From the NCBI RefSeq assembly GCF_001540865.1, contig NC_033624.1, forward strand, positions 349,713 to 413,712: a DNA stretch of 64,000 nucleotides. The letters are read 5' to 3'. Positions 48,079 through 59,380 of this stretch are shown piece by piece (the first letter of the stretch is position 1; the number at the start of each line of letters is the position of its first letter). The notes under the pieces were generated by a model. The model was not told the DNA's origin. It searched no databases and saw nothing but the letters and a program-made list of their open reading frames with translations. The translations under genes and the position numbers were made by a program. The stretch is from Ananas comosus (taxonomy: Eukaryota; Streptophyta; Magnoliopsida; Poales; Bromeliaceae).

Positions 48079-51037
48079 TCATTTGCCACCCTCGCCGCCA
48101 CCATCCTCTAACCACCTCCTCAAACTACATAGCGCCTCAGACGACAAACTCTTCGCGCACCTCTGAGGCGAAGATCCACAATATTCTGTAGAAGGGGAGA
48201 GGCAAACAACAATGACGGTAAGATTATCAAAGGTATTCAGCTTAAGTGCTTCCTTGACAAGCTCTTTTGCGCACTGGTCAGGATCATCATGCCTTCTTAA
48301 CCCCCTCCGAACCACACTTACTGCATGCTCGCTCGACATGACATCCCATATACCATCACAGCCTATGATTAGAAACTCGTCGTCTTCAGTTAGCTCGGCT
48401 TGCCTAAACTCAGGTTCAGCAATGAGGGGGGAAGGGGAGCCGCTGCTGGGGGGCTTCTTCATGTCCCAGTCACCAAGGGCACGGGTTACAGAGAGGATTC
48501 CGTTTAGATAGCCATCATCGATGAAGCCGCCGGATTCGATTACTCTTTGCCGCTCACCAGCATAAATTGGGCGGTGGTCTTGCGACATCTCAACCGCGAC
48601 TCCTTTTCGGCATAGGACCGCGCGGCAATCGCCAGCATTGGCCACCAATAGAAGCCTGCATGATGTTAAGAGTTTAATTTTGTCAAACAGGTATTCGACT
48701 AATCAACTATACCGAAGAGGCAGTTAAGAAAGAAATTACTATGATTGATTATGTGATTTGTATACAGCTAGGTCTGGATGGAATTAAACATGTTCCTAGA
48801 AACTAACTGAACTAGAATGATTCAACCTTCAAACTCAATTGTACTCGCAAAAACAAAAAACATTTCCTAACATTAGCAAGTAACATCAATTCATAATAGT
48901 TCTCTCTAGGAGCTATCACCTACTTTTCTACTTTTCTCCTACATACATTAATGTTCAATACATTACAATACACTTGGATTTTATTTCCCACAATTTTAAT
49001 ATAGTTTGCGATGCTGTTGCTAAACAACACTGTTTTCCTGAAAACCAGGTGCAACATAAAAAAAGGGTTCAAAATAAAAAGGGTCCATGTTGTATACCTT
49101 CCAAAGACCAATGCAGTGAGGGCTGTGGTTCCAGTGGAACTACTAATATTTCCATCATCAGCTAAAGCACGGTCTGCAAGAAGGAAAGCTCTCCGAACAG
49201 AATTCTCAACTGATTCCAAGAAAATGCTATCTGCATGCGATGCCTGCGGAAAGCCAGCATCTTCAAAGAAAAAGCGAATTGCGTGCCTTTTGATGTAAGC
49301 TGCTGCTTCTGGACCTCCATGGCCATCAAACAGCTGCCATGCAGAGAATTATAAGAATTCAAATCATTATAAGCCAAACAAGATATAGCTAGGAGCTTTT
49401 ACATATATATATACCTCCAAAATCACTATCTTATATAACATATTCATGGAAAATCTGTAATCATAGAGTCCCATTCTTATGATGATGGGAAGTTATCCAA
49501 TTCATGGGAAGAAGTTAGAACAAGTTTTTCAAAAGCTGAGGAGTAAAGCACAATATATATTATGCATATATCTCAGGTTTTTGGAGGACATATTCATTTG
49601 CAGTGATAATGTAAATAGATAATTTTGCAAGGGCAAATAAATATTGGGAAGGATCAGTTTACATACCCCATAGAAGGCGCTAGGCCGTGGACATGTGAGT
49701 GCTGAACCTAGATGAGCTGAAAGATCATCTATCCGAATGTGTTCATCTTCCATGTGCTTCCTCGGTCCAATGTCGGCAAAACTACCAGAACGAATAGTTG
49801 GAACAAACTGTAGATGTTCTTCGGACACATTTGGACAAGCGTCTGAGGATCTCAAGTCCTACATTAAATGAGAAATCATCTAATTAGCTCTTCATGCCAT
49901 ATATCACGCAATTACTTATCTTCATACAGAGCATAAGGTGAAGGTTTTTGTATTTCGAACATAGGGTGATTCCACTATGCGTAATCATCAGCTAAATGGT
50001 TTTTGATTCGTTACTTGGACACAGGATATGGAAACAGTTTCAGTCACCTGATCAACTAAACCAGTAATACAACGCTTGGAGATTTAAAAACAGACCTTGA
50101 TAACAGCTAAAGCAAGTAATTGAAACTTGTTGAGTCAACTGCATTCACAGAAATTCAGATACCAGATTTTAGAAATGAATGAGAACATGGACTGCAGATT
50201 TTTCTTTGGAAGGCAAAATCAACCCATAAATGAGTTCTCCAGTATAAAATAACCTCTTCCCACCTTTGTATACTATGTACGTAAATTCAAAAGCAAATAT
50301 CATCATTTATTTATTATATGAAAGGTGCAATCGATTTTTTCTTTTTTTTTTGGGTGGGGGAGAAGAAAAAGGTGCAATAGATTCAACGGCATATAACCTC
50401 ATTCATTAACACAGAAGGTTCAATAAATTCAAGAGAAAATAGTCTCTTATTACAGAAAACGCTCGAACACATGAAGTCCCATGTCATAAATTTAACTACA
50501 GAGAGCAGTGCACACCATCCTTGGATCTCCAATCATGCAACCCAATAAATACAAGCGAATTATTTCGTAGTTCGAAAAAGGGCAATTTAGCACAAAGATA
50601 AGTCCTAATAAAGCCCCAATTATTGACTACTCAAAGCTTCAAGATTCCAGTTCTATGTGATCTCTCAAGAAACAACCATAGTTCCTACAAGATCAGTTCT
50701 ACAAGATTACTCAGGTACAAAGACATATAAAATTCTATGTGATCTATCAGTTAACCCTAATTCCGTACGAATTTATAACGACTTTGAAGGATCTACTCAT
50801 CCACATCAAAAAACTACTCAAAGAACGAACCGTAATGCTCACCAATTGCGTCGCCGCGACGTCCACCACAACCGCCTCCGTCCCACGGCGGATCCCCGGC
50901 GACGGGGGCCGCGGCGCCGCCACAGCTGCGGCGGCGGCCGAGATGTCGATCATCTCCTCGATTTCCTTCGCGATGCATCTATACGGCACGTCGAGCACCG
51001 AGATGCTCTGATGGATCACCTCCGCTCCCGCCACCAT
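48079..51037 (-). CDS. PP2C: Protein phosphatase 2C (PP2C), soluble plant type
   Basis: Four exons: 51037-50843, 49858-49667, 49333-49098 and 48655-48079. GT-AG, in phase, 399 aa. Motifs in order: VRSG-like [20 protein letters not shown] (metal-binding Glu-Asp), [67 protein letters not shown] and [15 protein letters not shown]. All the Asp residues that bind the two metal ions are present. The variable N-terminal exon (VDVAATQL...) is Ala-rich. It removes phosphate from Ser/Thr; relatives such as rice PP2C27-type are often stress-related. The ATG at 51037 is the first in frame after the upstream stop. Subgroup placement is approximate. Confidence 0.93.
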
Positions 51038-51299
51038 CTCCTTCGCCTTTCCCCTCCTCACCTACACCGATCGAAACCTCGCGAAAAGCTCGACCCGAAG
51101 ATCCCCAAGAGCTCCTTTCCCTTAGCGCGATCCGGTACAAAGAAGAGCAGCACGAAGATTTCTAGGGTTTCGTTTCTAGGGTTTCTCGCTAGCTTTTTTC
51201 GGATCTCTCTTTCTCTCTTCGATCGCGTCGCCGAACGGGGCAAATTAAACGAGGGACGTCTCTGTAAATCGTTTATTTATAGAAGGTCGTAAAAAGGCA

Positions 51300-51815
51300 A
51301 CACGGTGGGCGGGGCTCGCGTGACGGCCACGCGTCCTTTCCTGCTCCCTCTCGTACACGCTGATCATGGACAAATTATTATTCCGTGCACCGTAGTCCAC
51401 CGTGAACCGATCTCATAAACATAATTATAGAAATCTAAATATAAAATTTTAGTAATTTTATACTGATAAAAATATATGTAGATAATACCACATGTGAAAT
51501 TGATACCAAATTTTTAAATTTATTCTTTTAATAAGTAAATTTCTGAATCTTAAATTTTTTAAGAAATAGTAAACATATATTTTGTGAAGAATCTAAAATA
51601 TAATCAAAATATAATTTGTATCAAATTTGAGTGAAGTTTGGGCGAAATCAAAATATAATCATGGAATAAAATATACAACACCTAAAAAAAAATCTAATTA
51701 TTAAAAATTAATGTTTTTTACTATTTGGCATGGAGGTGATAAAATTTTTCAAGTATCTAAAGGATGCAGAGTATACCCAATTATTTCTATGTTGATTTTA
51801 AAGTCTCTAAAATTT
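51300..51815. other. PP2C upstream region, AT-rich
   Basis: Short GC-rich leader to about 51370, then AT-rich DNA. CACCGTAGTCCACCGTGAAC at about 51389 resembles GTCCACGGTAGACCACGGTC at 58151 and may be the end of a diverged MITE. Confidence 0.4.
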
Positions 51816-51818
51816 TAA

Positions 51819-52075
51819 GGCAGCGTTTGGTTAGGGGATAGGAATAGGAATAGACCCTTATCTCTCCTTTATACCCAAATACTAATTTTTTATCCGAGAA
51901 TAGTAATTCTCGGTTATTCCCACTAACACCTCTATTTTTTATATAAAACTATCTAAAATTGTTCTTATTTCCGGAAATAACCTTATTTTTATCCAAACAC
52001 TATTTTTCTTATCCCCATACTTGTATCTATCCCTGTAATAATTAGTTCTTACTTATACCCGAACCAAACGATACC
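51819..52075. mobile_element. Tourist-like (PIF/Harbinger) MITE
   Basis: 257 bp with a 3-bp target duplication TAA (51816-51818 and 52076-52078). Ends are inverted: GGCAGCGTTTGGTTAGGG against the complement of CCCGAACCAAACGATACC. Pairing continues weakly inwards. TWA targets and GGxxxxGTTTGGTT ends are typical of this superfamily. No coding capacity. Confidence 0.75.
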
Positions 52076-52099
52076 TAAAAGGATATGCTGATTCATGGC

Positions 52100-52640
52100 T
52101 GTTTTTGTGAACCAGGTCCATGCAGTTATTTCTCGCAGAGGTAACCGGACGTCACTGGTTCTCTGGGTTGGCGCGACCGCCACGTGTCGGTCACGGCTCC
52201 TTCGAGTACGCGCTGACGCTGAGGCCACCAAAAGGACACGTGGCGGTACCGAGACCACGCGCCGCGTGGATATTACGGGAGCATGGTCCAATGACGAAAA
52301 GGCCCTTTATGATACGTGTTGGGAAGCGCTGTAGAAAGCCGATTGGTGGCGGAATCTGAGCCGTTCGATTACGCGTGCATATCCGGTTGCCTCCCGTCGT
52401 TGTATCACGACCGTCGGATGGAATCGGATGCGGTGGGTCGGCGGTGATTAGGTGGGATACGACGGTATTTCGTAGATTTCAGGGGGTAAAAATGGAAAAA
52501 GAATTTGTCCGCGGGAGAAGGATCGAGATCCGCTGTAAGCCGCGTTCACACAGGCTGGTGCGAATATGGGCGCCTCATTTTTGCGCACCCGCGAGAAGAT
52601 TCCTCGCACCGATTTCCGAAAATGCCCTCAGAATTTCCCA
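52100..52640. promoter_or_regulatory. GC-rich island with inverted ABRE/G-box pair
   Basis: CCACGTGTC at 52180-52188 and its exact reverse complement GACACGTGG at 52235-52243 are core ABRE sequences bound by bZIP factors. A CCAAT motif lies at about 52287. No gene starts nearby on the + strand, and the PP2C start is about 1.1 kb away on the minus side, beyond the MITE. The role is unknown. Confidence 0.45.
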
Positions 52641-52649
52641 CTAATTACA

Positions 52650-54255
52650 ATGATACCCCGGCGAGAGCAAATAGCTCAGAAATTATTGCTTGGACTTGGT
52701 CTAAACACCAATCTCCCATTCTCATCTTATTTCATAATTTTCTTTTTTTAAAAAACAAAACAAAACAAATTGCATTGCAGCTATTCTATATCTCTTCTCG
52801 ACAATTATACTACTCTTATTGTTGTATTATATTAAAAATTATTATAAGAAAACGACAATAGCAAAAAATATAATTTTACATCGTCACAAATTTTGGCTTA
52901 GTTGGTATGCAAAAAAAAAAAGAGAAAATTAATTGGTGGTGTTAATGTGTTAAGGAAATAGAGTTTGTGGACGTTTCTTATAACTAAAAGCCAAAACAGG
53001 GGGTTCACGAGGTTTTAGGTAAGAAGAGGATTAGTGAATATTCACCCGAGATGAGTATTTTCGTTTTTTTCTTTTTCCTTTTTTTTTTTTGAAGTCAAGA
53101 TCAGGTATTCAATGTCTTTGGAGTAAAAATAATGTATTATTCTAAATTATGGGGGAAAACATATACAAAAATAATAGCAAGTAATATTATAATTAATAAA
53201 AAAAAAGCATGTATATCTTCAAGACCAATAACATCTAAATGATCAATCTAATAAAAAAATTATAAACTATCTTAATATTCTTAAACAGTGGATGTTGGGG
53301 GCTGAACTAAAAAATCTCTTAAATTTGAGAGGGCTCAAAACTTGCTATAATACAATATTATATTTTATAATTATCAAGATAGTTTTAACAATCTACCTAG
53401 GTTTCCTAATTTGTGACGGCGAGATATTATGAGCTCCAACATCCATCAAATTATAATTGATTGTAATAAGTTCTTAATTTGGACTTTTTATAGCTGGACC
53501 TATAGGAGCACGATTTTAATCGGATGTTGATTAAGTAGCTTATAAAATTAGGTGACTCCTTAATTTGGATTTTGACATTGAGTGTGGGAATGTGATTCAT
53601 ACTCTCTATCAATATTTAGCTTATTTCACTTTTCTTTTGCCCTCTCCATTTGGTTCAGTTTTTGACTTTATATTATATTTGTTCCCATTAAAGAAAGGAA
53701 TTACAAAGTGGACTTTTTTGCTCCTTAATTTATGATTGATTTAGCGGAAAAACTTGTGCGCCAAGCTTTCAAGGATTAATCTCGAATTCGTCATCTCTTT
53801 GTTATTAGTGATACAAATATTTTTTTTGAGCACATTGAATCAACACATTCGTGTTTAGTACATATTTGGATCCAACAATATTATTTATTTCCTAAAGACG
53901 TACAAAATTGAATTGGTCCACAACGTTGGTTTCGGATGGCACCTAAGCTTATTATCTTATTAACTTTGTAGTTTTCGCACGATTTAATTTAATATAAAAC
54001 ATGGCGCGACCTAAAGATGAATACCGTCCAATGCAAACCAATAAGAGCATTAAATGTTTTGAATAAGACTAAAAGAGTTATTTCCTATTTTTCCACCATT
54101 GGACCATGTGTCCTCCCACTGTATATACATACTTATTTTATGTTCTCACCAATTAAAAGGCAACAACTAGTCCTTCTAAATCAACATAGAAAGAGGAGAA
54201 GATGCCTTCTACTTCAATATTTATCATCATCTAAAGGCTATTCCATTAGTAGCTT
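52650..54255. other. Intergenic, no gene seen
   Basis: AT-rich, T-runs at about 53071-53083 and 53819-53826, no coding or RNA feature supported. Confidence 0.4.
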
Positions 54256-54261
54256 ATGATT

Positions 54262-54324
54262 GCCACTTATTAATGAGTTTTTTTTTTTTTTTTTTTTTTG
54301 AGAAAAAGCCACTTATTAATGAGT
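54262..54324 (-). mobile_element. Extremely short LINE insertion with 17-bp target duplication
   Basis: GCCACTTATTAATGAGT is present twice (54262-54278, 54308-54324). Between them lie only 21 T, one G and AGAAAAA. Read on the minus strand this is TTTTTCTC plus a poly(A) tail, the same last bases as the LINE 3' end at 23.6 kb (ATTTCTC-A). The insertion is therefore a retrotransposition event truncated to a few bases. Confidence 0.8.
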
Positions 54325-54329
54325 AAAGT

Positions 54330-55250
54330 GACAAATACCATGTTTTCCACGAGGGGAGAGAGAGAGAGAGAGAGGACCTAGGCTAAGGCTTTGTTTAGAA
54401 GTATATGGATGGTGGGTGGAGAGGATGAGAAAGGACAAAGTAGTTTAAACTCAACTATTCCTAACCTAAAGGGACTTAAATTTCTAGAATTTGCATGTGT
54501 GGCCTGTTTTAATAGTTTTTTTTTATTTTATTTATTAAGATCCATGAATTCCCAAGTTTAATCAACATTGATCCCTAAAAAAATGACACCAAGTTCATGA
54601 TCAAACGCTAAGAGAGCATCTTTTTGTACAATCTTTTAGCTGTCGGTGTTGACTCGACGTCGAAATTAAGGCTACTGTTTTTGTGAATAATGACGATTGT
54701 AATTTACGGTTTAAATTGATTGAGTCAGCCAATATTTTAATGATTTAACCATCTATTTCTTTACGACACTGAATATGCATTTAAAACAAGCACTAAAATA
54801 ATTCAAACTTGTTAATTTGTTAGGAAAAACATGAAGCCCAATTTATAATTCATCTCACTGTTCACAATGGTATTTCATTTTTCTTCTCGTCTTTCTATTA
54901 GCGAGCTGAATATCTGATTATTTAATTCGTCGGTGGAATTCGAAATGCTTCTCGCTCCATACAGGTACGCTAAGATTGGCGATTCATGCAGTCGATACAT
55001 ATAAATTACATGGAGTCATATATGAACTTCTTCTGATGGAGAGAGATATGAAGGAGCAGATGCACTGCGGTTTGTGAGTTGTGACTTTTATTCCAAAATT
55101 TTCTGCCAATTTCTAGTGGGTTAATGGGCTAATGGGCTGGCCTAGAAAATATCAATATGTCATTGGTTCTTGGGCTAGTGGGCTTTCGCTATCTTGCTCG
55201 TTAAGTTCAACCTAACTGGTCCGGCAAATGGAATAAAAAAGAAAAATGAA
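54330..55250. other. Intergenic, no gene seen
   Basis: (GA)n at about 54356-54374, otherwise AT-rich without coding signal. Confidence 0.4.
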
Positions 55251-55257
55251 CTTTAGA

Positions 55258-55312
55258 TCAGAGAAGGAGTTGAATCAAGTTCGAAATCTAGTTGCTTCAC
55301 ATTCGTAGTCAC
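55258..55312 (+). mobile_element. Degenerate SINE piece, copy C
   Basis: CAAGTTCGAAATCTAGTTGC and TTCACATTCGTAG resemble the B-box region of SINE copies at 28.7 and 58.8 kb. Only this part is recognisable. Confidence 0.4.
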
Positions 55313-55319
55313 CTTTTCT

Positions 55320-55865
55320 TTTCTTATATGGATACAAGCAGAGACAAATTGGGATGCATAGTAACTTATTGAATGGTTGTAAAACACTCAAATTGATAAT
55401 ATATACAGCTTTGCATACTATATAAAAAATGATTGTTTCTTAGAGATAATGTTTAATCATTAATTATTCATCGCTTCTGCTACAGTCACTATAGCACTAT
55501 TTGTAGTAAAAAATGAACGCAATACTCCTCGTAAGTGCCCCTGCGTCACAAAATTTAAAGAAAAAACTCTAATCATACTTTGATCGAACTATTCATTATC
55601 AACACACAAAAATCGCCTTTAGAAACGTTCCAAAGAGTGGTAAACTACACACTAAAATTCAACAATAGGAGTCGAGAAAAATTACCCGGTCCGCGAACAT
55701 GAGCTGTTTGATCCAGACCAGTGCATTGAACCCTTCCAAATTGGACCTAACGTTAGCCGGCCCGATCCGCTGACCCGGCCCCGCCGGCCGTCTCCGGTTC
55801 AACGAAGAACAGGTGCAATGAAAGAGGAGACTCAACAACCTAGTATTGTGAATTTAATTATCTCA
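55320..55865. other. Intergenic, no gene seen
   Basis: AT-rich with a GC-rich patch at 55740-55800 (CCGGCC motifs). Nothing assignable. Confidence 0.35.
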
Positions 55866-55896
55866 TTATAATTATTATTATTATTATTATTATTAT

Positions 55897-56721
55897 TTTT
55901 GAGGAAAGGTAGTAAGCTACCTGCTTCATTCATTGAAAGTATAAACTAGGCTACAGAAGTGAAGCAACCAGGGCCTCTAAAAAAAATAAATAAAAAAATA
56001 AAAAAATAAAAATAAAAATAAAAATTTACGGACTGGTCGTAAGAGGGGTTCCCAGGACTTCAGTAGCTGCTTAATCCTATGAACACCCACAACAGGGTCA
56101 AAATGGACGTTTCGAAAGATCAAATCGCTCCTGGCCTTCTAAATGGTCCACCAGCAAGCGACCAATTCAGGTAAGCTATTCTGTTTAATATGCACCTCTT
56201 TCTTGACTGACCACCTATCCCAGATGTAACGTACATCTTCTCCTATCTCCCCAGTCTGAACTCCCTCTCGAATCATCACCATACAAAATTTGGTAACAAC
56301 GCATTGAGAGAACAGGTGATCCACTGTCTCCTCATCTACCCTACACAGCACACAGCGAGAATCTCCGGTCCAACCTTTCTTCACAAGGTTATCAGCGGTA
56401 AGAGGTCTCTTCCTAAGGATCAGCCAACAGAACACTTTAACCTTAAGGGGAATTTGGAGCTTCCAGATCTTGGAACCACGCCCATCCTTCGTACCCCCAT
56501 CACTCAACGCTCTGTATGCCGATTTGACCGAGAATACTCCGTTGTTACTCCATCTCCATCCAATCGTGTCAGGACTTTGCACTACTCTAAAGTTGCCAAC
56601 CCTTTCCCTTAGCGCCAATAGGTTGGAACCTGGTCCAGTATTAATGTTCGCCGCGTCGCTTATACCACCCAGAATTTTATTCCAATTCCAATCATCACTT
56701 CCGAAGCAATCCTTGACCGTT

Positions 56722-56722
<1 letters not shown>
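55897..56722 (-). mobile_element. 5'-truncated LINE with zf-RVT domain
   Basis: Minus-strand frame 56618-56139 encodes the reverse-transcriptase zinc-binding domain: WRWSNNGVFSVKSAYRAL, IPLKVKVFCWLILRKRPLTA, DNLVKKGW, CVLCRVDEETVDHLFSQC. The end of the element (complement of 55897-55960) reads AATGAATGAAGCAGGTAGCT and CCTTTCCTC, the local LINE 3' signature, followed by (TAA)n. The reverse transcriptase and endonuclease parts are missing, so it cannot move. A second (TTA)n tract (56724-56752) touches the 5' end. Confidence 0.85.
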
Positions 56723-56729
<7 letters not shown>

Positions 56730-56752
<23 letters not shown>

Positions 56753-58735
56753 GGAGGAGGAGGATAACACTGTATTAAGCTGTCACCTAATATATTCCAG
56801 CAACATTATCCTCAATAATAATACTAAATAATAAAATAGGATAAAAGATAATTTTCACTAAAATTTAGGATATTGTCCTAAAAAAATTCCAACCGCATAA
56901 ATATGTACGGTCTTTGGGTAGAGCGGGCCGGGTCAAACGGCGCGTTTAGCGACTGTTTGACCGGTCCGGTTTATTTTGGTTGAGCGAACCGAGGCTGCGC
57001 CGATCCGGTCCGTTCGATGGAATCCGACGGTGGAGATGGGAGGAGGAGTCGTGGGGTTGGATGTGTGGCGGCCACCACACCTACTCGTAATTTTGTGGCG
57101 GCGCCTTTCCCGGTATTTGGGGCCCACCCACCGACAGCGACAGGTTGTTCGCGGGTCAAAATGGTCGCTGTGCCAATCATTGCGCCAAAATTAGATTTTT
57201 GCCTGAACCCGGTCCACCACATCAGCACAAAGCCAATGCATTATCTAACATTATCTGCCATTTATTAGTTCGCAGAAATACAGTGAAATAAGAGTTGAAT
57301 ATAATTAAAAATATAACAGTAATAATTTTATGTATATATTTCTTGGTTGTATATATTTAAAAGTATTATAACTATGAATAATTTATTTGATTACATGCAG
57401 TTTAGATATATATTTTTAAAATTTTATTATTTTATACATGGTGGTGAGATTATGTGAAATATAAAAATTTTTTTATTTAAAAAGTGATTAGTAAGGTAAC
57501 TTTACTTTTTATTTAAAAGCATTCTCCCCAACGGCTGTAGTTGAAACTGCAATCAATTTGAACATAGCTTTAACTGTTGTAGCTAAGCCTCTTCCTTATA
57601 CAGTTTCAATTATAAATAGTTAGATACAAATTCATCAAATTAAATATCTAAATTTAATTTGTATGTAGTTATAAGTAATCAAATAATCTCTTAGAGATCA
57701 TAAATTCTAAATATAAATGTTGAGATTTCTAGTTTTTAAATTATCAAAATATGAGCAATCACAATATTAACTACTATATTATTAAAATAGTGAGTAGTTA
57801 ATAAAATCAACAAATTCTAATTATTATCGGAGAAAAAATTTCTATTTATAATTATGATATTTTAATACACAATTCTTTTACACATTGCTTGCTATTTCAA
57901 AATTTTATATATTAACACTGTTTTGAGTAAAAAAAATTTTGTATACTGATTCAAAAAAAGTATTATATGAGTAATAATATTACTGAAAAATATTATGTTG
58001 AAAATGTTTTACTGTCTCATTTTAGCAAAATCAAATACTAAATTAGAGTTTTCTTTATTTCGATATCAAAAAATTACCTTTATTTTTGTTACTGTATCAA
58101 AAATTACAAAATTTCTCTTGGTCAAATGAGCTCCATAATTAGAAGATTGGTCCACGGTAGACCACGGTCTAGGTTATGATTTCTCCATATTTAGCGATCA
58201 AATATTTATTTTTTTTTATTCTTACGGCCATCAAATATTTATGGCCGTAAGAATCATGTGGTGCGTAGTGGTCCACCAAAGGACGGTGGGTGATGAATCA
58301 CATTGCTTAAGAAATGCGGGACCCACGTGCTCGAGCTGGTGGTCCAGAACCCGGCTAATTCTACACCGTCCGATCTCCCGACATGTCGACAGTCATCGAC
58401 AGTGATCGTAGCTCTAAACGCCACCTGTCCAAAATTACTCACATATGTAGGGGCAAAAAAATCACAGAAGTTTTAACCCAAAAAAAATATTGAAAGGCGT
58501 GGCTCAAAATATTCGTAGTTTTAAAAACAGATGAAAAAGAAAGGATAATCTACAAACGTTTCCACGTAATTATACTCGCAAAATATCTACTCCTAAAACT
58601 CCCCATTGGTTTATGGACTATGGATTTTAATTTTAATTTTTATATACTTATAGCTTAATAATATATTACTGTCGAAGATTCGTTCACGGATATTTCGTGA
58701 CTCTCCCTGCAAGAAAACGTAAACTAAGAACTAGA
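56730..58735. other. Intergenic with GC patches and a hairpin
   Basis: GC-rich patch at 56920-57200 with short frames but no recognisable protein, then AT-rich DNA to 58140. A perfect 14-bp stem hairpin lies at 58218-58254. Another GC patch follows at 58260-58440. Confidence 0.4.
58218..58254. repeat. Perfect hairpin
   Basis: Arms ATTCTTACGGCCAT (58218-58231) and ATGGCCGTAAGAAT (58241-58254), loop of nine bases. Confidence 0.95.
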
Positions 58736-58739
58736 AAAT

Positions 58740-58855
58740 AAAACCGACCGTCCTTAGAGCAAACGGCAAAAAACTTGATGGTTTGTATCCGAGACCTAAG
58801 TTCGAATCCTAGTTGATTCACATTTCTAGCTAAGTTTATTTTATTCTAAAAAAAA
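58740..58855 (+). mobile_element. tRNA-derived SINE, copy B
   Basis: CGACCGTCCTTAGAGCAAAC, AACTTGATGGTTTGTATCCG and AAGTTCGAATCCTAGTTGAT align with copy A at 28674 over about 100 bases. It then ends in an A-rich tail at about 58845 without the AAGCGG tail of copy A. Confidence 0.65.
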
Positions 58856-58859
58856 AATT

Positions 58860-59380
58860 AAAAAATAGAAAAAAACAGGATGGGTTAATGAATTTCATAA
58901 TAGTGTTATATTATTAAATATGGTATGCAAAATATGAAATAATTATCTACATACTAAGAGAGGGGACAATAGAGCTTGTGACATGCGCAATTTTTGTCTC
59001 CATTGAGAATTACAATATAAAAATTAAATTTATTGAATAAATAGTGAATTATTCATGGACAAAAGTGAATATAGTCTTTTTAAAGTTCATAGGCATATTA
59101 AAATAATTTTCTTTCGTATAGTGATCGGCATATGCTTGTCCCCTGATGATGAATACGCAGCTCAGATGTCGAGTTGGATGGATAATAATTGGTATAACTT
59201 GATTATTCACAATGTAATATTAATTGTTTAGAATTGCGTATTGTGTAAATTGTGTTCTAAGGCACAGCTTTTTCGGTCATTTAATGCACGGTTTACGAAT
59301 ATTAAGAAATAAATTATAATAATCCATATTCAGACAATTTGGAATTTGTAATAAAAAAAAATCGAACGGTTCTTATCTGA
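58860..59380. other. Intergenic, no gene seen
   Basis: AT-rich; no open frame or repeat of note. Confidence 0.4.

Noticed and set aside
52095..52861. Several overlapping short frames at 52.1-52.9 kb as genes
   Set aside because: All arise from a GC-rich island; none has a recognisable motif, conserved start or splice structure.
56933..57268. Short frames on both strands in the GC patch at 57 kb
   Set aside because: Different frames look equally good and none is protein-like; probably base composition only.
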